Source: an uncultured Ectothiorhodospiraceae bacterium (GTDB taxonomy: Bacteria; Pseudomonadota; Gammaproteobacteria; UBA9214). From it: a stretch of DNA of 64,000 bases. The notes below the pieces were generated by a model. It worked only from the letters and a program-made list of their open reading frames with translations. It ran no database searches and was not told the DNA's origin. The stretch lies in assembly GCA_947258545.1 (NCBI GenBank), contig CAMYJI010000002.1, forward strand, positions 22,584 through 86,583. Reading direction: 5' to 3'. Shown piece after piece: positions 17,860 to 26,402 of the stretch (position 1 is the first letter of the stretch; each line of letters begins with the position of its first letter). The position numbers and the translations under genes were made by a program.

Positions 17860-19161
17860 ATGACCACAAGCGGCACACAGCAGCCAGACCGCATCTGCAT
17901 CAGTGGCGGTCGCGTTATCGACTCGGCAAACGGCGTGGATGCCATACACGACGTCTTCGTGGCCGACGGCAACATCGCGGCTGTCGGGACGCCACCGGAC
18001 GGCTTTGCTGCCGACCACGAGATCGATGCCAGTGGCCACATCGTCTGCCCGGGGCTGGTCGACCTGTGTGCACGCACCCGCGAACCCGGCCAGGAACACA
18101 AGGCGACCATTGCCTCGGAGTCGCATGCCGCGGCCAGCGCTGGCATCACCACCCTGTGCTGCCCGCCGGACACCAACCCGGTCGTCGAGACACCGGCCGA
18201 TATCGAACTCATCCGGCTGCGCGCCGAGGCCGCCGGCAAGACCCGCATCGTGACGCTGGGTGCGCTGACCCGGGGACTGGACGGTGAGTATTTGAGTGAA
18301 ATGTCGGCACTCAAGAAAGCGGGATGCGTGGGGGTCAGCAATGCTCTGCGCCCGCTGATGAACACCCTGGTGCAGCGGCGCGCGCTCGAATACGCCGCCA
18401 CCTTCGACCTGACCGTATTCCTCCATGCCAACGACCAGTGGTTATCGGCCAATGGTTGTGCCCATGAGGGCAAGGTGGCCACGCGCATGGGCCTGCCGGG
18501 AATACCCGAGGCGGCGGAAACCGCTGCAATCGCCCGCGACCTGGCGTTGGTCGAGCAGACCGGTGTACGGGCTCACTTCTGCCGATTGAGCACGGCACGG
18601 GCGGCTCAAATGGTGGCACGTGCCCGGTTCGACGGGCTGCCGGTCACGGCAGACGTTGCCATCCCCTACCTGTATTTGACCGAGATCGATACCAGCGAGT
18701 TTGACAGCAATTGTCATGTCATCCCGCCCCTGCGCACCACCGAAGACCGCCAGCGGTTACGTGATGCCGTGCAGCGCGGGATCTTCTCGGCCATCTGTTC
18801 AGACCATCAGCCCCATGAAGCGGATGCGAAACTCGGACCGTTCCCTTCAACCGAGCCCGGTATTTCGGGCCTCGACACCCTGCTGCCACTGGGACTGCGA
18901 CTGGTCGATGAACAGGTCATGGATCTGGGCGAGCTGATACACCGCCTGACGGCGGGACCCGCGAAAATTCTGGGACTGCCCTGCGGAACACTGTCGGTCG
19001 GCAGTACAGCGGATATCTGCATCTTTGATCCTGAACTGATCTGGCAACTCGACAGGTCGACCATCAGAAGCCACGGCCACAACACGCCGTTCATGGGCTG
19101 GGAACTGAAAGGCCGCGCCACCCACACCCTGCTGGCAGGCCGCCTGGTCCACGTTCTATAG
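17860..19161 (+). CDS. pyrC': Dihydroorotase-like protein lacking zinc ligands (PyrC'/PyrX type)
   Basis: Amidohydrolase-fold protein of 433 residues from ATG 17860; the open reading continues upstream to 17788 inside pyrB but without family support. In active type I dihydroorotases the first metal site reads DxHxHxREPG. Here the segment is DLCARTREPG (residues 68-77), with Cys70 and Arg72 in place of both histidines. Later ligands are also changed: AHFCRLST in place of a histidine-containing stretch, and DVAIPYLYL where a T/PHH motif is expected. ICSDHQPHE keeps its aspartate. The protein is therefore probably a structural partner of PyrB, as in Pseudomonas, and an active dihydroorotase must be encoded elsewhere. 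Confidence 0.92.
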   Translation: MTTSGTQQPDRICISGGRVIDSANGVDAIHDVFVADGNIAAVGTPPDGFAADHEIDASGHIVCPGLVDLCARTREPGQEHKATIASESHAAASAGITTLCCPPDTNPVVETPADIELIRLRAEAAGKTRIVTLGALTRGLDGEYLSEMSALKKAGCVGVSNALRPLMNTLVQRRALEYAATFDLTVFLHANDQWLSANGCAHEGKVATRMGLPGIPEAAETAAIARDLALVEQTGVRAHFCRLSTARAAQMVARARFDGLPVTADVAIPYLYLTEIDTSEFDSNCHVIPPLRTTEDRQRLRDAVQRGIFSAICSDHQPHEADAKLGPFPSTEPGISGLDTLLPLGLRLVDEQVMDLGELIHRLTAGPAKILGLPCGTLSVGSTADICIFDPELIWQLDRSTIRSHGHNTPFMGWELKGRATHTLLAGRLVHVL

Positions 19162-19194
19162 CCAGCCGCAGATACCCCTGCCCTGCCTCCACCC

Positions 19195-20079
19195 ATGCCA
19201 ATACCCGCACACAAACCGCACCGCGACACACTGTTCGTCGAAGACGCACTGATTCTCTCCCATGAACGCTATCCGGCAAACCAGTACGTGCTGCGCGTCG
19301 CGGCACCGCAATGCGCGGCACATGCCCTGCCCGGCAGCTTCGCGCACATTCAGTGCACGGCCGCGCTGCCGATGCGCCGGCCCCTGTCCATCATGCGCGT
19401 GGATGCCGACCAGGGCTGGGTCGAGTTTCTCTACAAGGATGTCGGGCTTGGTACCCACGCGCTGGGTAGCCGGCAAGAAGGCGAAACCATCAACCTGATC
19501 GGACCGATCGGTACACCCTTCAGCACCGACCGGTCACGGCCACGCAGCCTGTTGCTGGGCGGCGGCGTCGGGATTCCCCCGATGGTGTTTCTCGCCGAGC
19601 GGCTGCGCGCGGATGCTCACTGGCAGCCGCTGGTGTTGATGGGCTCTGAGGTCCCGTTCCCGTTTTCCGCACGACCGTCACGGTTCCTGGTCCCGGGGCT
19701 CCCTGAGGGTGTTATTGCGGCGATGCCGCTGCTGGAGGACTGGGGCATCCCCAGCCGGCTGGCCAGCCTGCAGGGTTTTCCCGGATGCTTCGAGGGCTAT
19801 ATCACCGAGCTGGCGCGCAACTGGCTGGACTCGCTGAGCGCGGCGGAACGAGCCGAGGTCGGCATCTACGCCTGTGGACCCCACCCGATGCTGGCGGCCG
19901 CGGCGCGCCTGGCCGGGGAATATTCTTTGCCCTGCCAGGTCTCACTGGAAGAATACATGGCCTGCGCGGTGGGCGGCTGTGCCGGCTGCACCGTCAGGCT
20001 GATCACACCCGACGGCCCCGCTATGAAACGCGTGTGCGTGGACGGGCCCGTGTTCGATGCCACGCTGATCGACTGGTAA
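19195..20079 (+). CDS. Dihydroorotate dehydrogenase electron-transfer subunit-like flavoprotein (PyrK family)
   Basis: The 294-residue ferredoxin-NADP reductase-fold protein carries an FAD-binding motif RRPLSIMRVD (near residue 62), an NAD-binding loop GGGVGIPPMVFLAE (about 122-135), YACGPHPML (about 224) and four cysteines in CAVGGCAGC plus KRVC near the C-terminus, a [2Fe-2S] set typical of PyrK. PyrK passes electrons between NAD and class 1B dihydroorotate dehydrogenase. No pyrD of any class lies in the window. It follows pyrC' by 33 bases on the same strand and converges with pilU, separated by only 14 bases. Its partner is therefore unknown. Confidence 0.8.
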   Translation: MPIPAHKPHRDTLFVEDALILSHERYPANQYVLRVAAPQCAAHALPGSFAHIQCTAALPMRRPLSIMRVDADQGWVEFLYKDVGLGTHALGSRQEGETINLIGPIGTPFSTDRSRPRSLLLGGGVGIPPMVFLAERLRADAHWQPLVLMGSEVPFPFSARPSRFLVPGLPEGVIAAMPLLEDWGIPSRLASLQGFPGCFEGYITELARNWLDSLSAAERAEVGIYACGPHPMLAAAARLAGEYSLPCQVSLEEYMACAVGGCAGCTVRLITPDGPAMKRVCVDGPVFDATLIDW

Positions 20080-20093
20080 ACAGACGCCGGGGG

Positions 20094-21212
20094 CTAGTCC
20101 TCCTCGATCAGCGAGATGCCGTCCATCGCCGCGGCGTACTGGTCGACATCCCCCTTGTCCAGCTTGACCATGAGGCGCACCTCATTGGCCGAATCGGCAT
20201 AGTGCAGGGCATCGTCGTAGGTGATCTCGCCGGCCTTGTACAGCTCGAACAGCGCCTGGTCGAAGGTGATCATGCCCTGCTGGCGTGATTGTTTCATCAG
20301 TTCCTTGAGCTTGTGCACCTCACCCTTGCGGATCACATCATGGACCAGCGGCGTACCCAGCAGGATCTCCACGCACACCCGGCGACCCTTGCCGTCAGCG
20401 CGCGGGATCAGCTGCTGCGCCAGGAACGCCTTCAGGTTCATCGACAGGTCCATGAACAACTGGGGCCGGCGGTCCTCCGGGAAGAAGTTGATGATGCGGT
20501 CCATGGCCTGGTTGGCATTATTGGCGTGCAGGGTCGCCAGACACAGGTGCCCGGTTTCGGCAAAGGCAATGGCGTGATTCATGGTCTCGCGGTCACGGAC
20601 CTCGCCGATCAGGATGACATCCGGCGCCTGCCTGAGGGTGTTCTTCAGCGCCACCTCGTAGGACTCGGTATCGATGTTGACCTCGCGCTGGGTGATGATG
20701 CAGCCCTTGTGTTCGTGGACGAACTCGATCGGGTCCTCGATGGTGATGATATGACCGGAACCGTGTTCATTGCGGTAACCGATCATGGAGGCCAGCGAGG
20801 TTGATTTGCCGGTGCCGGTCGCACCGATGAACATGATCAGACCGCGCTTGGTCATGGCCAGGTTCTTGAGAATCGGTGGCAGCTTCAGTTCCTCGATCGA
20901 GGGGATATAGGACTCGATGCGCCGCAACACAACGCCAACACGATTGCTTTGGTAAAAGGCACTGGCACGAAAACGGCCCACACCTTCCTCGTTGACCGCG
21001 AAATTGCACTCGTGCGTCGCATTGAATTCCTCACGCTGCGCAGGCGACATCATGCTCAACACCATCTCCTCGACTTCTTCGGGAGACAGCGGGTTCTGGG
21101 TGATCGGGCCAATTCGCCCGTTGACCTTCATACTGGGCGGCAGATCCGCGGTAATGAACAGGTCAGATGCCTTTTTTTCCGTTACCAGCTTCAATAATGA
21201 GGGTACATCCAT
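20094..21212 (-). CDS. pilU: Type IV pilus retraction-associated ATPase PilU
   Basis: The 372-residue secretion-type AAA+ ATPase has Walker A GATGTGKSTS, the Asp box IITIEDPIEFVHEHKG, Walker B VILIGEVRDRETM, and the His box GHLCLATLHANNAN. PilU assists PilT in retracting type IV pili under load. The start at 21212 is preceded by GAGAGGT at good spacing. It lies 27 bases downstream of pilT, the usual pair. The C-terminal tail after the core (about residues 345-372) is longer than in PilT and acidic, as expected for PilU. Confidence 0.95.
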   Translation of the reverse strand: MDVPSLLKLVTEKKASDLFITADLPPSMKVNGRIGPITQNPLSPEEVEEMVLSMMSPAQREEFNATHECNFAVNEEGVGRFRASAFYQSNRVGVVLRRIESYIPSIEELKLPPILKNLAMTKRGLIMFIGATGTGKSTSLASMIGYRNEHGSGHIITIEDPIEFVHEHKGCIITQREVNIDTESYEVALKNTLRQAPDVILIGEVRDRETMNHAIAFAETGHLCLATLHANNANQAMDRIINFFPEDRRPQLFMDLSMNLKAFLAQQLIPRADGKGRRVCVEILLGTPLVHDVIRKGEVHKLKELMKQSRQQGMITFDQALFELYKAGEITYDDALHYADSANEVRLMVKLDKGDVDQYAAAMDGISLIEED

Positions 21213-21239
21213 AACCGTTACCTCTCTGGAAAGTTACTA

Positions 21240-22274
21240 CTATAACGCATCCTTGTTGACTGCCTTGCTACGTGCGTCCTGCTTGCTGATCAGGCCGCGG
21301 CCCAGCAGGTCCTGCAGGTACTGGTCCAGCGTGATCATGCCGGCGGCCTGGCCGGTCTGAATGGACGAGTACATCTGCGCCACCTTGTCTTCGCGGATCA
21401 GGTTGCGGATCGCCGGCGTGCCAATCATGATTTCCCAGGCCGCGATACGGCCGCCGCCGATCTTTTTGAGCAGGGTCTGGGCGATCACCGCGCGCAGTGA
21501 CTCCGACAGCATGGAACGCACCATGGTCTTCTCCGCCGCCGGGAACACATCAATGACGCGGTCAATGGTCTTGGCCGCCGATGTGGTGTGCAGGGTGCCA
21601 AACACCAGGTGCCCGGTCTCGGCCGCGGTCAGCGCCAGGCGGATGGTCTCCAGGTCGCGCATTTCCCCGACCAGGATGATATCCGGATCCTCGCGCAAGG
21701 CGGAACGCAGTGCCTCGTTGAATCCCAGTGTGTCGCGATGTACCTCGCGTTGATTAACGAGACACTTCTTGCTTTCGTGGACGAACTCGATCGGGTCTTC
21801 GATGGTCAGGATATGAGCGTAGTTTTTTTCATTAACGTAGTCGATCATCGCCGCCAGCGTGGTGGACTTGCCGGAACCTGTCGGCCCGGTCACCAGCACC
21901 AGGCCACGCGGATTATCGGAAATGTTCTTGAAGATCGCGGGTGTACCCAGGTCTTCGAGGGTGAGAATATCCGAGGGAATGGTACGGAAAACCGCGCCGG
22001 AGCCCCGATTGTGGTTGAAGGCATTGACACGAAAGCGGGCAAGCTCGGGGATCTCGAAAGAGAAATCCGTTTCCAGGAATTCCTCGTAGTCCTTGCGCTG
22101 CTTGTCGTTCATGATGTCATAGACAAGTCCGTGCACCGTCTTGTGTTCCAGCGCCGGGACATTGATCTTGCGCATATCACCGTCCACCCGGATCATCGGC
22201 GGCAGGCCGGCTGACAAATGCAGGTCCGACGCACCATTCTTGACACTGAAAGTAAGCAACTCAGCTATATCCAT
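21240..22274 (-). CDS. pilT: Type IV pilus retraction ATPase PilT
   Basis: The 344-residue hexameric ATPase drives pilus retraction and twitching. Diagnostic elements are ASDLHLSAGLPPMIRVDGD at the N-terminus, Walker A GPTGSGKSTTLAAMIDY, the Asp box ILTIEDPIEFVHESKK, Walker B IILVGEMRDLET and the His box GHLVFGTLHTTSA; the AIRNLIRE motif near the C-terminus, required for retraction in other PilTs, is also present. AAGGGA lies seven bases before ATG 22274. Pilin and assembly genes are not in this window. Confidence 0.97.
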   Translation of the reverse strand: MDIAELLTFSVKNGASDLHLSAGLPPMIRVDGDMRKINVPALEHKTVHGLVYDIMNDKQRKDYEEFLETDFSFEIPELARFRVNAFNHNRGSGAVFRTIPSDILTLEDLGTPAIFKNISDNPRGLVLVTGPTGSGKSTTLAAMIDYVNEKNYAHILTIEDPIEFVHESKKCLVNQREVHRDTLGFNEALRSALREDPDIILVGEMRDLETIRLALTAAETGHLVFGTLHTTSAAKTIDRVIDVFPAAEKTMVRSMLSESLRAVIAQTLLKKIGGGRIAAWEIMIGTPAIRNLIREDKVAQMYSSIQTGQAAGMITLDQYLQDLLGRGLISKQDARSKAVNKDAL

Positions 22275-22570
22275 GCCTGTTCCCTTAGGTTTCTAAACTA
22301 GTCAATGGTTATCGACTGGAATATCGGATTCTTGATCGGCGCGTGTAACCGGCAAGGAAACACACCTGACAACCGGATTATTACCCTGCAGGCACCGCTC
22401 CCGGGGCAGTGTTTGCGGCCGCATCCGGCTGCAGCAATTCAATCCCCCGAGTATGCCGCAATACAACAATTTAGCAAGTCACGGCTGCGTCAGAGGCGTG
22501 CATCACAAGCGCCCGGGCCTGCCGCCCGAATGCTTGTCCTGTGCCACGTCGATCATGTATTGTCATTGCC
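22275..22570. other. Divergent intergenic region between pilT and proC
   Basis: These 296 bases separate the pilT and proC starts. Promoters for both genes should lie here, but I see no convincing -35/-10 pair. A possible 89-residue reading frame on the plus strand has no ribosome site and no recognisable composition. The PLP-binding protein gene yggS, usually found between pilT and proC in gammaproteobacteria, is not present in any frame. Confidence 0.6.
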
Positions 22571-23398
22571 ATGACTGACACGAAACTCGCATTTATCGGG
22601 GGCGGGAATATGGCCCGCAGCCTGGTCGGTGGCCTCATCGCGGACGGCTGGAAACCCGGGCTGATCTGGGTTGCCGATCCCGATAAACGCAAGACTGATA
22701 GTCTGGCAGCCCGATTCCCGATCAATACCACGCAGGATAACCAGGCAGCCGTTGAACAGGCCGATGCCGTAGTGCTGGCGGTAAAACCCCAGGTCCTCGG
22801 GGAGGTAGCCCGTGCACTGGCCCCTATGGTCGCCAGGCAACGGCCACTGATCATCTCGATCGCCGCCGGCATACGTGAGACCACCCTGCGCAACTGGCTG
22901 GGTGAAGACACTGCCATCGTTCGCAGCATGCCGAATACACCGGCGCTGGTGCAGAGTGGCGCCACCGCCCTGTACGCCAATCCCGGTGTCAGCGAGGACC
23001 AACGCAACCTGGCCGAGTCCATCCTGCGTGCAGTCGGCCTGGCCCTCTGGATCGAAGACGAGTCTCTGATGGATGCCGTCACGGCGCTATCAGGCAGCGG
23101 GCCAGCCTACTTCTTCCTGTTCATGGATGCCCTGCAGTCAGCCGGGAAACGTCTTGGCCTGAATGAGGAGACTGCGCGCCTGCTCACCCTGCAGACCGCC
23201 TTTGGCGCCTCCAAGATGGCGCTGGAGAGCAGTGACGATGCCGCCACCCTGCGGCACAGGGTGACCTCTCCCGGCGGGACAACGGAACGTGCCATCGAGG
23301 TACTGCAGCAGCGTGATTTCGAAGCCATCGTACTGCAGGCCCTGGAGGCCGCAACCGAGCGCTCACGTGAACTGGCCAGCGAATTCGGCGAGGACTGA
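22571..23398 (+). CDS. proC: Pyrroline-5-carboxylate reductase
   Basis: From ATG 22571 the product has 275 residues and starts MTDTKLAFIGGGNMARSL, the Rossmann motif of ProC. It reduces 1-pyrroline-5-carboxylate to proline with NAD(P)H. Later motifs include VRSMPNTPALVQSGATALY, the family signature region SGSGPAYFFLFMDALQ, and TSPGGTTERAIEVL. An upstream in-frame TTG (22541) would add ten unlikely residues. The stop overlaps the yggT start by one base (TGATG). Confidence 0.96.
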   Translation: MTDTKLAFIGGGNMARSLVGGLIADGWKPGLIWVADPDKRKTDSLAARFPINTTQDNQAAVEQADAVVLAVKPQVLGEVARALAPMVARQRPLIISIAAGIRETTLRNWLGEDTAIVRSMPNTPALVQSGATALYANPGVSEDQRNLAESILRAVGLALWIEDESLMDAVTALSGSGPAYFFLFMDALQSAGKRLGLNEETARLLTLQTAFGASKMALESSDDAATLRHRVTSPGGTTERAIEVLQQRDFEAIVLQALEAATERSRELASEFGED

Positions 23399-23952
23399 TG
23401 CAAGGCAGCTACTTCACCAATCCACTGGAATTCCTGATCAGCACGCTGTTCAGCCTGTACATACTGGCCATCATGCTGCGCTTTCTGCTCGCTACCGTCA
23501 GGGCCGATTTCTACAACCCCGCCAGCCAGTTCCTGGTCCGCATCACCAATCCCCTGCTGGTGCCATTGCGCAAGGTCATACCCAGTGTCGGCAAGTTCGA
23601 TACGGCGTCGGTGCTGCTCATGCTGGTCCTGCAGATTGCCTCCCTGGTCTTGGTGCTGGCCCTGCGTGGCGGGGGCATCCCGGTGGTGGCGGTGCTCGTG
23701 ACCAGTGTCGCGGAGCTGGTCTCGCTGTTGCTCAATGTCTTCATCTTCGCCATTATCATCCAGGTCGTCCTCAGCTGGGTTAATCCGGGCAGCTACAACC
23801 CGGTAAGTTCCCTGCTATACAGCCTGACCAGCCCGGTACTAAGACCCATACAGCGGCTCATCCCACCGATATCCGGCATTGACCTTTCCCCCCTGTTTGC
23901 CCTGATCGGCCTGCAGGTCCTGAAAATGCTGATACTTCCGCTACTGGCCTAG
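23398..23952 (+). CDS. yggT: YggT family membrane protein
   Basis: The 184-residue protein consists of two tandem YGGT repeats, each with two membrane segments. The LVRITNPLLVPLRKVIPSVG half is mirrored by SLTSPVLRPIQRLIPPISGIDLSPL. The family has been linked to membrane or osmotic functions without a settled mechanism. It is translationally coupled to proC. Length and repeat layout are normal. Confidence 0.92.
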   Translation: MQGSYFTNPLEFLISTLFSLYILAIMLRFLLATVRADFYNPASQFLVRITNPLLVPLRKVIPSVGKFDTASVLLMLVLQIASLVLVLALRGGGIPVVAVLVTSVAELVSLLLNVFIFAIIIQVVLSWVNPGSYNPVSSLLYSLTSPVLRPIQRLIPPISGIDLSPLFALIGLQVLKMLILPLLA

Positions 23953-24033
23953 CCATGTCCGGTCTGCAAACACTGTCCTGCGTCAACAATTGGACTATAG
24001 TCAACAAACGGGAAGACGTGACGGGAGGTAAAA

Positions 24034-24486
24034 ATGAATAATAACTACATCAGTATGTCATGGCTGTTGGGGCTGATACTTGCTGTCATCACGCCGTTGG
24101 GCCATGCGGACAACTCCAAGGACTTCGGCCAGTATGTTGTCCATTACAACGCGTTGTCCACTGCCCTGCTCGCGCCGCAGGTGGCACGCGAATACCATAT
24201 CACGCGTAGCAAGAACCGCGGCATGGTCAACATCACCGTGCTGCGCAAGGTGCTGGGCAGTCCGGGGCAACCGGTGCATGCCGTTACCCGGGTGTCGGCC
24301 ATGAACCTCACCGGGCAGGGCCGCAAGATCCGCATGCGCGAGGTGCGCGAAGGCAATGCCATCTACTACATCGGTGAATTCAGGGTCACCAACGAGGAAA
24401 CCCTGAAGTTCGATGTGCGCGTGCGCCCCCAGGGTAGCCAGGATCACCTCCAGGTTGAGTTCAGCCAGGACTTCTATACCCAGTAG
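24034..24486 (+). CDS. DUF4426 domain-containing exported protein
   Basis: The 150-residue protein starts with a signal peptide (cleavage probably after GHA, residue 25), followed by a compact beta-rich DUF4426 domain: FGQYVVHYNALSTALL, REYHITRSKNRGMVNITVL and the C-terminal VEFSQDFYTQ. GGAGG lies five bases before the ATG. Function is unknown. A homologue is also near proC and yggT in Pseudomonas (as I recall PA0388). A strong terminator follows at 24510-24540. Confidence 0.85.
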   Translation: MNNNYISMSWLLGLILAVITPLGHADNSKDFGQYVVHYNALSTALLAPQVAREYHITRSKNRGMVNITVLRKVLGSPGQPVHAVTRVSAMNLTGQGRKIRMREVREGNAIYYIGEFRVTNEETLKFDVRVRPQGSQDHLQVEFSQDFYTQ

Positions 24487-24509
24487 GCCTGACAACGGCC
24501 TTCTGCAAC

Positions 24510-24541
24510 ACGCCCGGAGCGGACCAGCCCGGGCGTTTTTG
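24510..24541 (+). terminator. Rho-independent terminator after the DUF4426 gene
   Basis: An 8-base-pair stem ACGCCCGG / CCGGGCGT with an 11-base loop is followed by a run of five to six T. It begins 24 bases after the stop of the DUF4426 gene and should end the proC-yggT-DUF4426 transcription. Confidence 0.88.
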
Positions 24542-24612
24542 CATTACCCTGGCATGTCTTCCATACACATATAAGAACCCATGCAACGCACACTACACAT
24601 GCCCATTCAAAG

Positions 24613-25971
24613 ATGAAGTCAGGCAAGCAGACACTGGGCAACTGGCTTGCCGCCGCCTCCGCCTACCTGCAACCACGCGTGGTCGGCATGATCTTCCTCG
24701 GCTTTGCCGCCGGGCTGCCCTTCCTGCTGGTATTCTCGACCCTCTCCGCCTGGCTTCGGGACGAGGGCATCGCACGCACCACCATCGGATTCTTCAGCTG
24801 GATCGGCGTCACCTACTCCATCAAGTTCTTCTGGGCACCTGTGGTCGACCGGTTGCCCCTGCCGCTGCTGACCCGGCTGCTGGGCAAGCGCCGCTCCTGG
24901 CTGCTGCTTGCACAACTGACCATCGCCGTCGGCCTCGCGGGCATGGCCATGACCAACCCGCATACCGACCTGACGCGCATTGCATTGTTCGCGCTGCTGG
25001 TCGCCTTTGGCTCGGCCACCCAGGACATCACCGTGGACGCCTACCGCATCGAGGCAGTCGATCAGCGATTGCAAGGCGCCATGGCTGCCACCTATGTACT
25101 CGGCTACCGGATCGCCTTACTGGCCGCCGGCGCCGGCGCCTTTTATATCGCCGCGCTACATTCATGGTCGATGGCCTACCTGGTGATGGCGGTGCTGATG
25201 GCAGTCGGTATCGTCACCACCCTGGTGATCCGCGAACCGGCGCACCGCGTTGACCAGCGCACCCGTGAACTGGAGGCGCGGCTGGAATCACGCGTCGGAG
25301 TTGCCACCCGTGACAGTGTCTACGCGCGCCTCGCGGCCTGGTTCTCCGATGCGGTCGTCAGCCCGTTCGTGGAATTCTTTCAGCGCAACGGGGCACTGGC
25401 GATCGCCATACTTTTGCTGGTCGGCTCCTACAAGCTCAGCGACATTACCATGGGCGTGATGGCGAATCCCTTCTATCTCGATCTGGGTTTCAGCAAGACC
25501 GATATCGCCAACATCACCAAGCTGTTCGGTTTCTTCATGACCATCGCCGGCGCCGGGCTGGGTGGCATCCTGGTGCTACGCTACGGCATCATGCGTCCGC
25601 TGCTCGCGGGTGCGATACTGATCGCGGCAACCAACCTGCTGTTCGTCTGGCTGGCCGTCAGCGAGCCGCATCTGACCTCGCTGGCCATTGTTATCAGCGC
25701 AGACAACCTCAGTGGCGGGCTGGCAACAGCGGCCTTCATCGCCTACCTGTCGAGCCTGACGAACACCGCCTACACCGCCACCCAGTATGCCCTGTTCAGT
25801 TCCCTGATGACGCTCCCGGCAAAGTTCATCGGCGGGTTCGCCGGCTGGATTGTCGACACGACCGGCTACGCCAGTTTCTTCCTGTATGCCGGCCTGCTCG
25901 GGGTCCCGGCGATCCTGCTGGTCCTCTACCTGTTGCAGCGCCAGGACGTCGCAGACGCCCAGCGGTCCTGA
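24613..25971 (+). CDS. ampG: AmpG-like MFS permease (muropeptide transporter family)
   Basis: The 452-residue integral membrane protein has about twelve to fourteen hydrophobic segments and the AmpG-specific stretch WAPVVDRLPLPLL followed by GKRRSWLLLAQ, plus FGSATQDITVDAYRIE. AmpG imports GlcNAc-anhydroMurNAc muropeptides for cell-wall recycling; relatives of uncertain substrate exist, so the transport role is family-based. A cytoplasmic loop rich in Arg/Glu lies at about residues 210-235. It stands alone, preceded by a terminator. Confidence 0.85.
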   Translation: MKSGKQTLGNWLAAASAYLQPRVVGMIFLGFAAGLPFLLVFSTLSAWLRDEGIARTTIGFFSWIGVTYSIKFFWAPVVDRLPLPLLTRLLGKRRSWLLLAQLTIAVGLAGMAMTNPHTDLTRIALFALLVAFGSATQDITVDAYRIEAVDQRLQGAMAATYVLGYRIALLAAGAGAFYIAALHSWSMAYLVMAVLMAVGIVTTLVIREPAHRVDQRTRELEARLESRVGVATRDSVYARLAAWFSDAVVSPFVEFFQRNGALAIAILLLVGSYKLSDITMGVMANPFYLDLGFSKTDIANITKLFGFFMTIAGAGLGGILVLRYGIMRPLLAGAILIAATNLLFVWLAVSEPHLTSLAIVISADNLSGGLATAAFIAYLSSLTNTAYTATQYALFSSLMTLPAKFIGGFAGWIVDTTGYASFFLYAGLLGVPAILLVLYLLQRQDVADAQRS

Positions 25972-26152
25972 GGCCGGGGCCCGCTTTGCAAGCGGTCCTT
26001 GGCTGGGATAACCGGCCAAAAAAACGAATAACCTATTGTTTTATTTGTTGTTTTACTCAAATTACCCGCGACGGGATGAGCGCCTAACCCATGTGTCTTA
26101 TGGCACGACCGGCTCAAATCGACTAGCCTGAGACACTGGAGGTTGAGAATAA

Positions 26153-26347
26153 ATGCAAGAAAAACGCTCCAAGGGACAGCGCCGCTGGGGAATCGCCGCC
26201 GAGTTTCCCTTGACCGACACCAGCGGTATCACCGTGGTTATTGACCGCCGCCGAATGCGGGACAGACGCCTGGACAACATTCCCCTGGCGGAGCGGTTGA
26301 TGCTGTTTTCCCAGATGATCCCCCTCAGTCCCGAGCTCGAGCAGTAG
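26153..26347 (+). CDS. Small hypothetical protein, basic and Arg-rich
   Basis: This 64-residue reading frame has GGAGG ten bases upstream of its ATG and codon use like its neighbours. The product is basic in its first half (KRSKGQRR, DRRRMRDRRLDN) and ends in a hydrophobic-acidic tail LPLAERLMLFSQ-like helix. I do not recognise the family. It is followed by the convergent exonuclease gene 55 bases away. It is probably real because of the ribosome site and the coherent composition, but it could be spurious. Confidence 0.5.
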   Translation: MQEKRSKGQRRWGIAAEFPLTDTSGITVVIDRRRMRDRRLDNIPLAERLMLFSQMIPLSPELEQ

Positions 26348-26402
26348 CGTCCCGCCCGACCCACCCTGATCGCCTGGGCGCGACTGCGGGGTTACCCCGG
26401 GA

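Noticed and set aside
17187..18488. 433-residue minus-strand frame over pyrB and pyrC'
   Set aside because: Both plus-strand genes are certain; the antisense frame has no ribosome site or recognisable motif.
22305..22574. 89-residue plus-strand frame upstream of proC
   Set aside because: No ribosome site, overlaps the proC start, composition without structure; treated as intergenic.
25990..26030. Hairpin TGGCTGG/CCGGCCA after the AmpG-like gene considered as a terminator
   Set aside because: On the plus strand it is followed by A rather than T; in the other direction the T tract precedes the stem.
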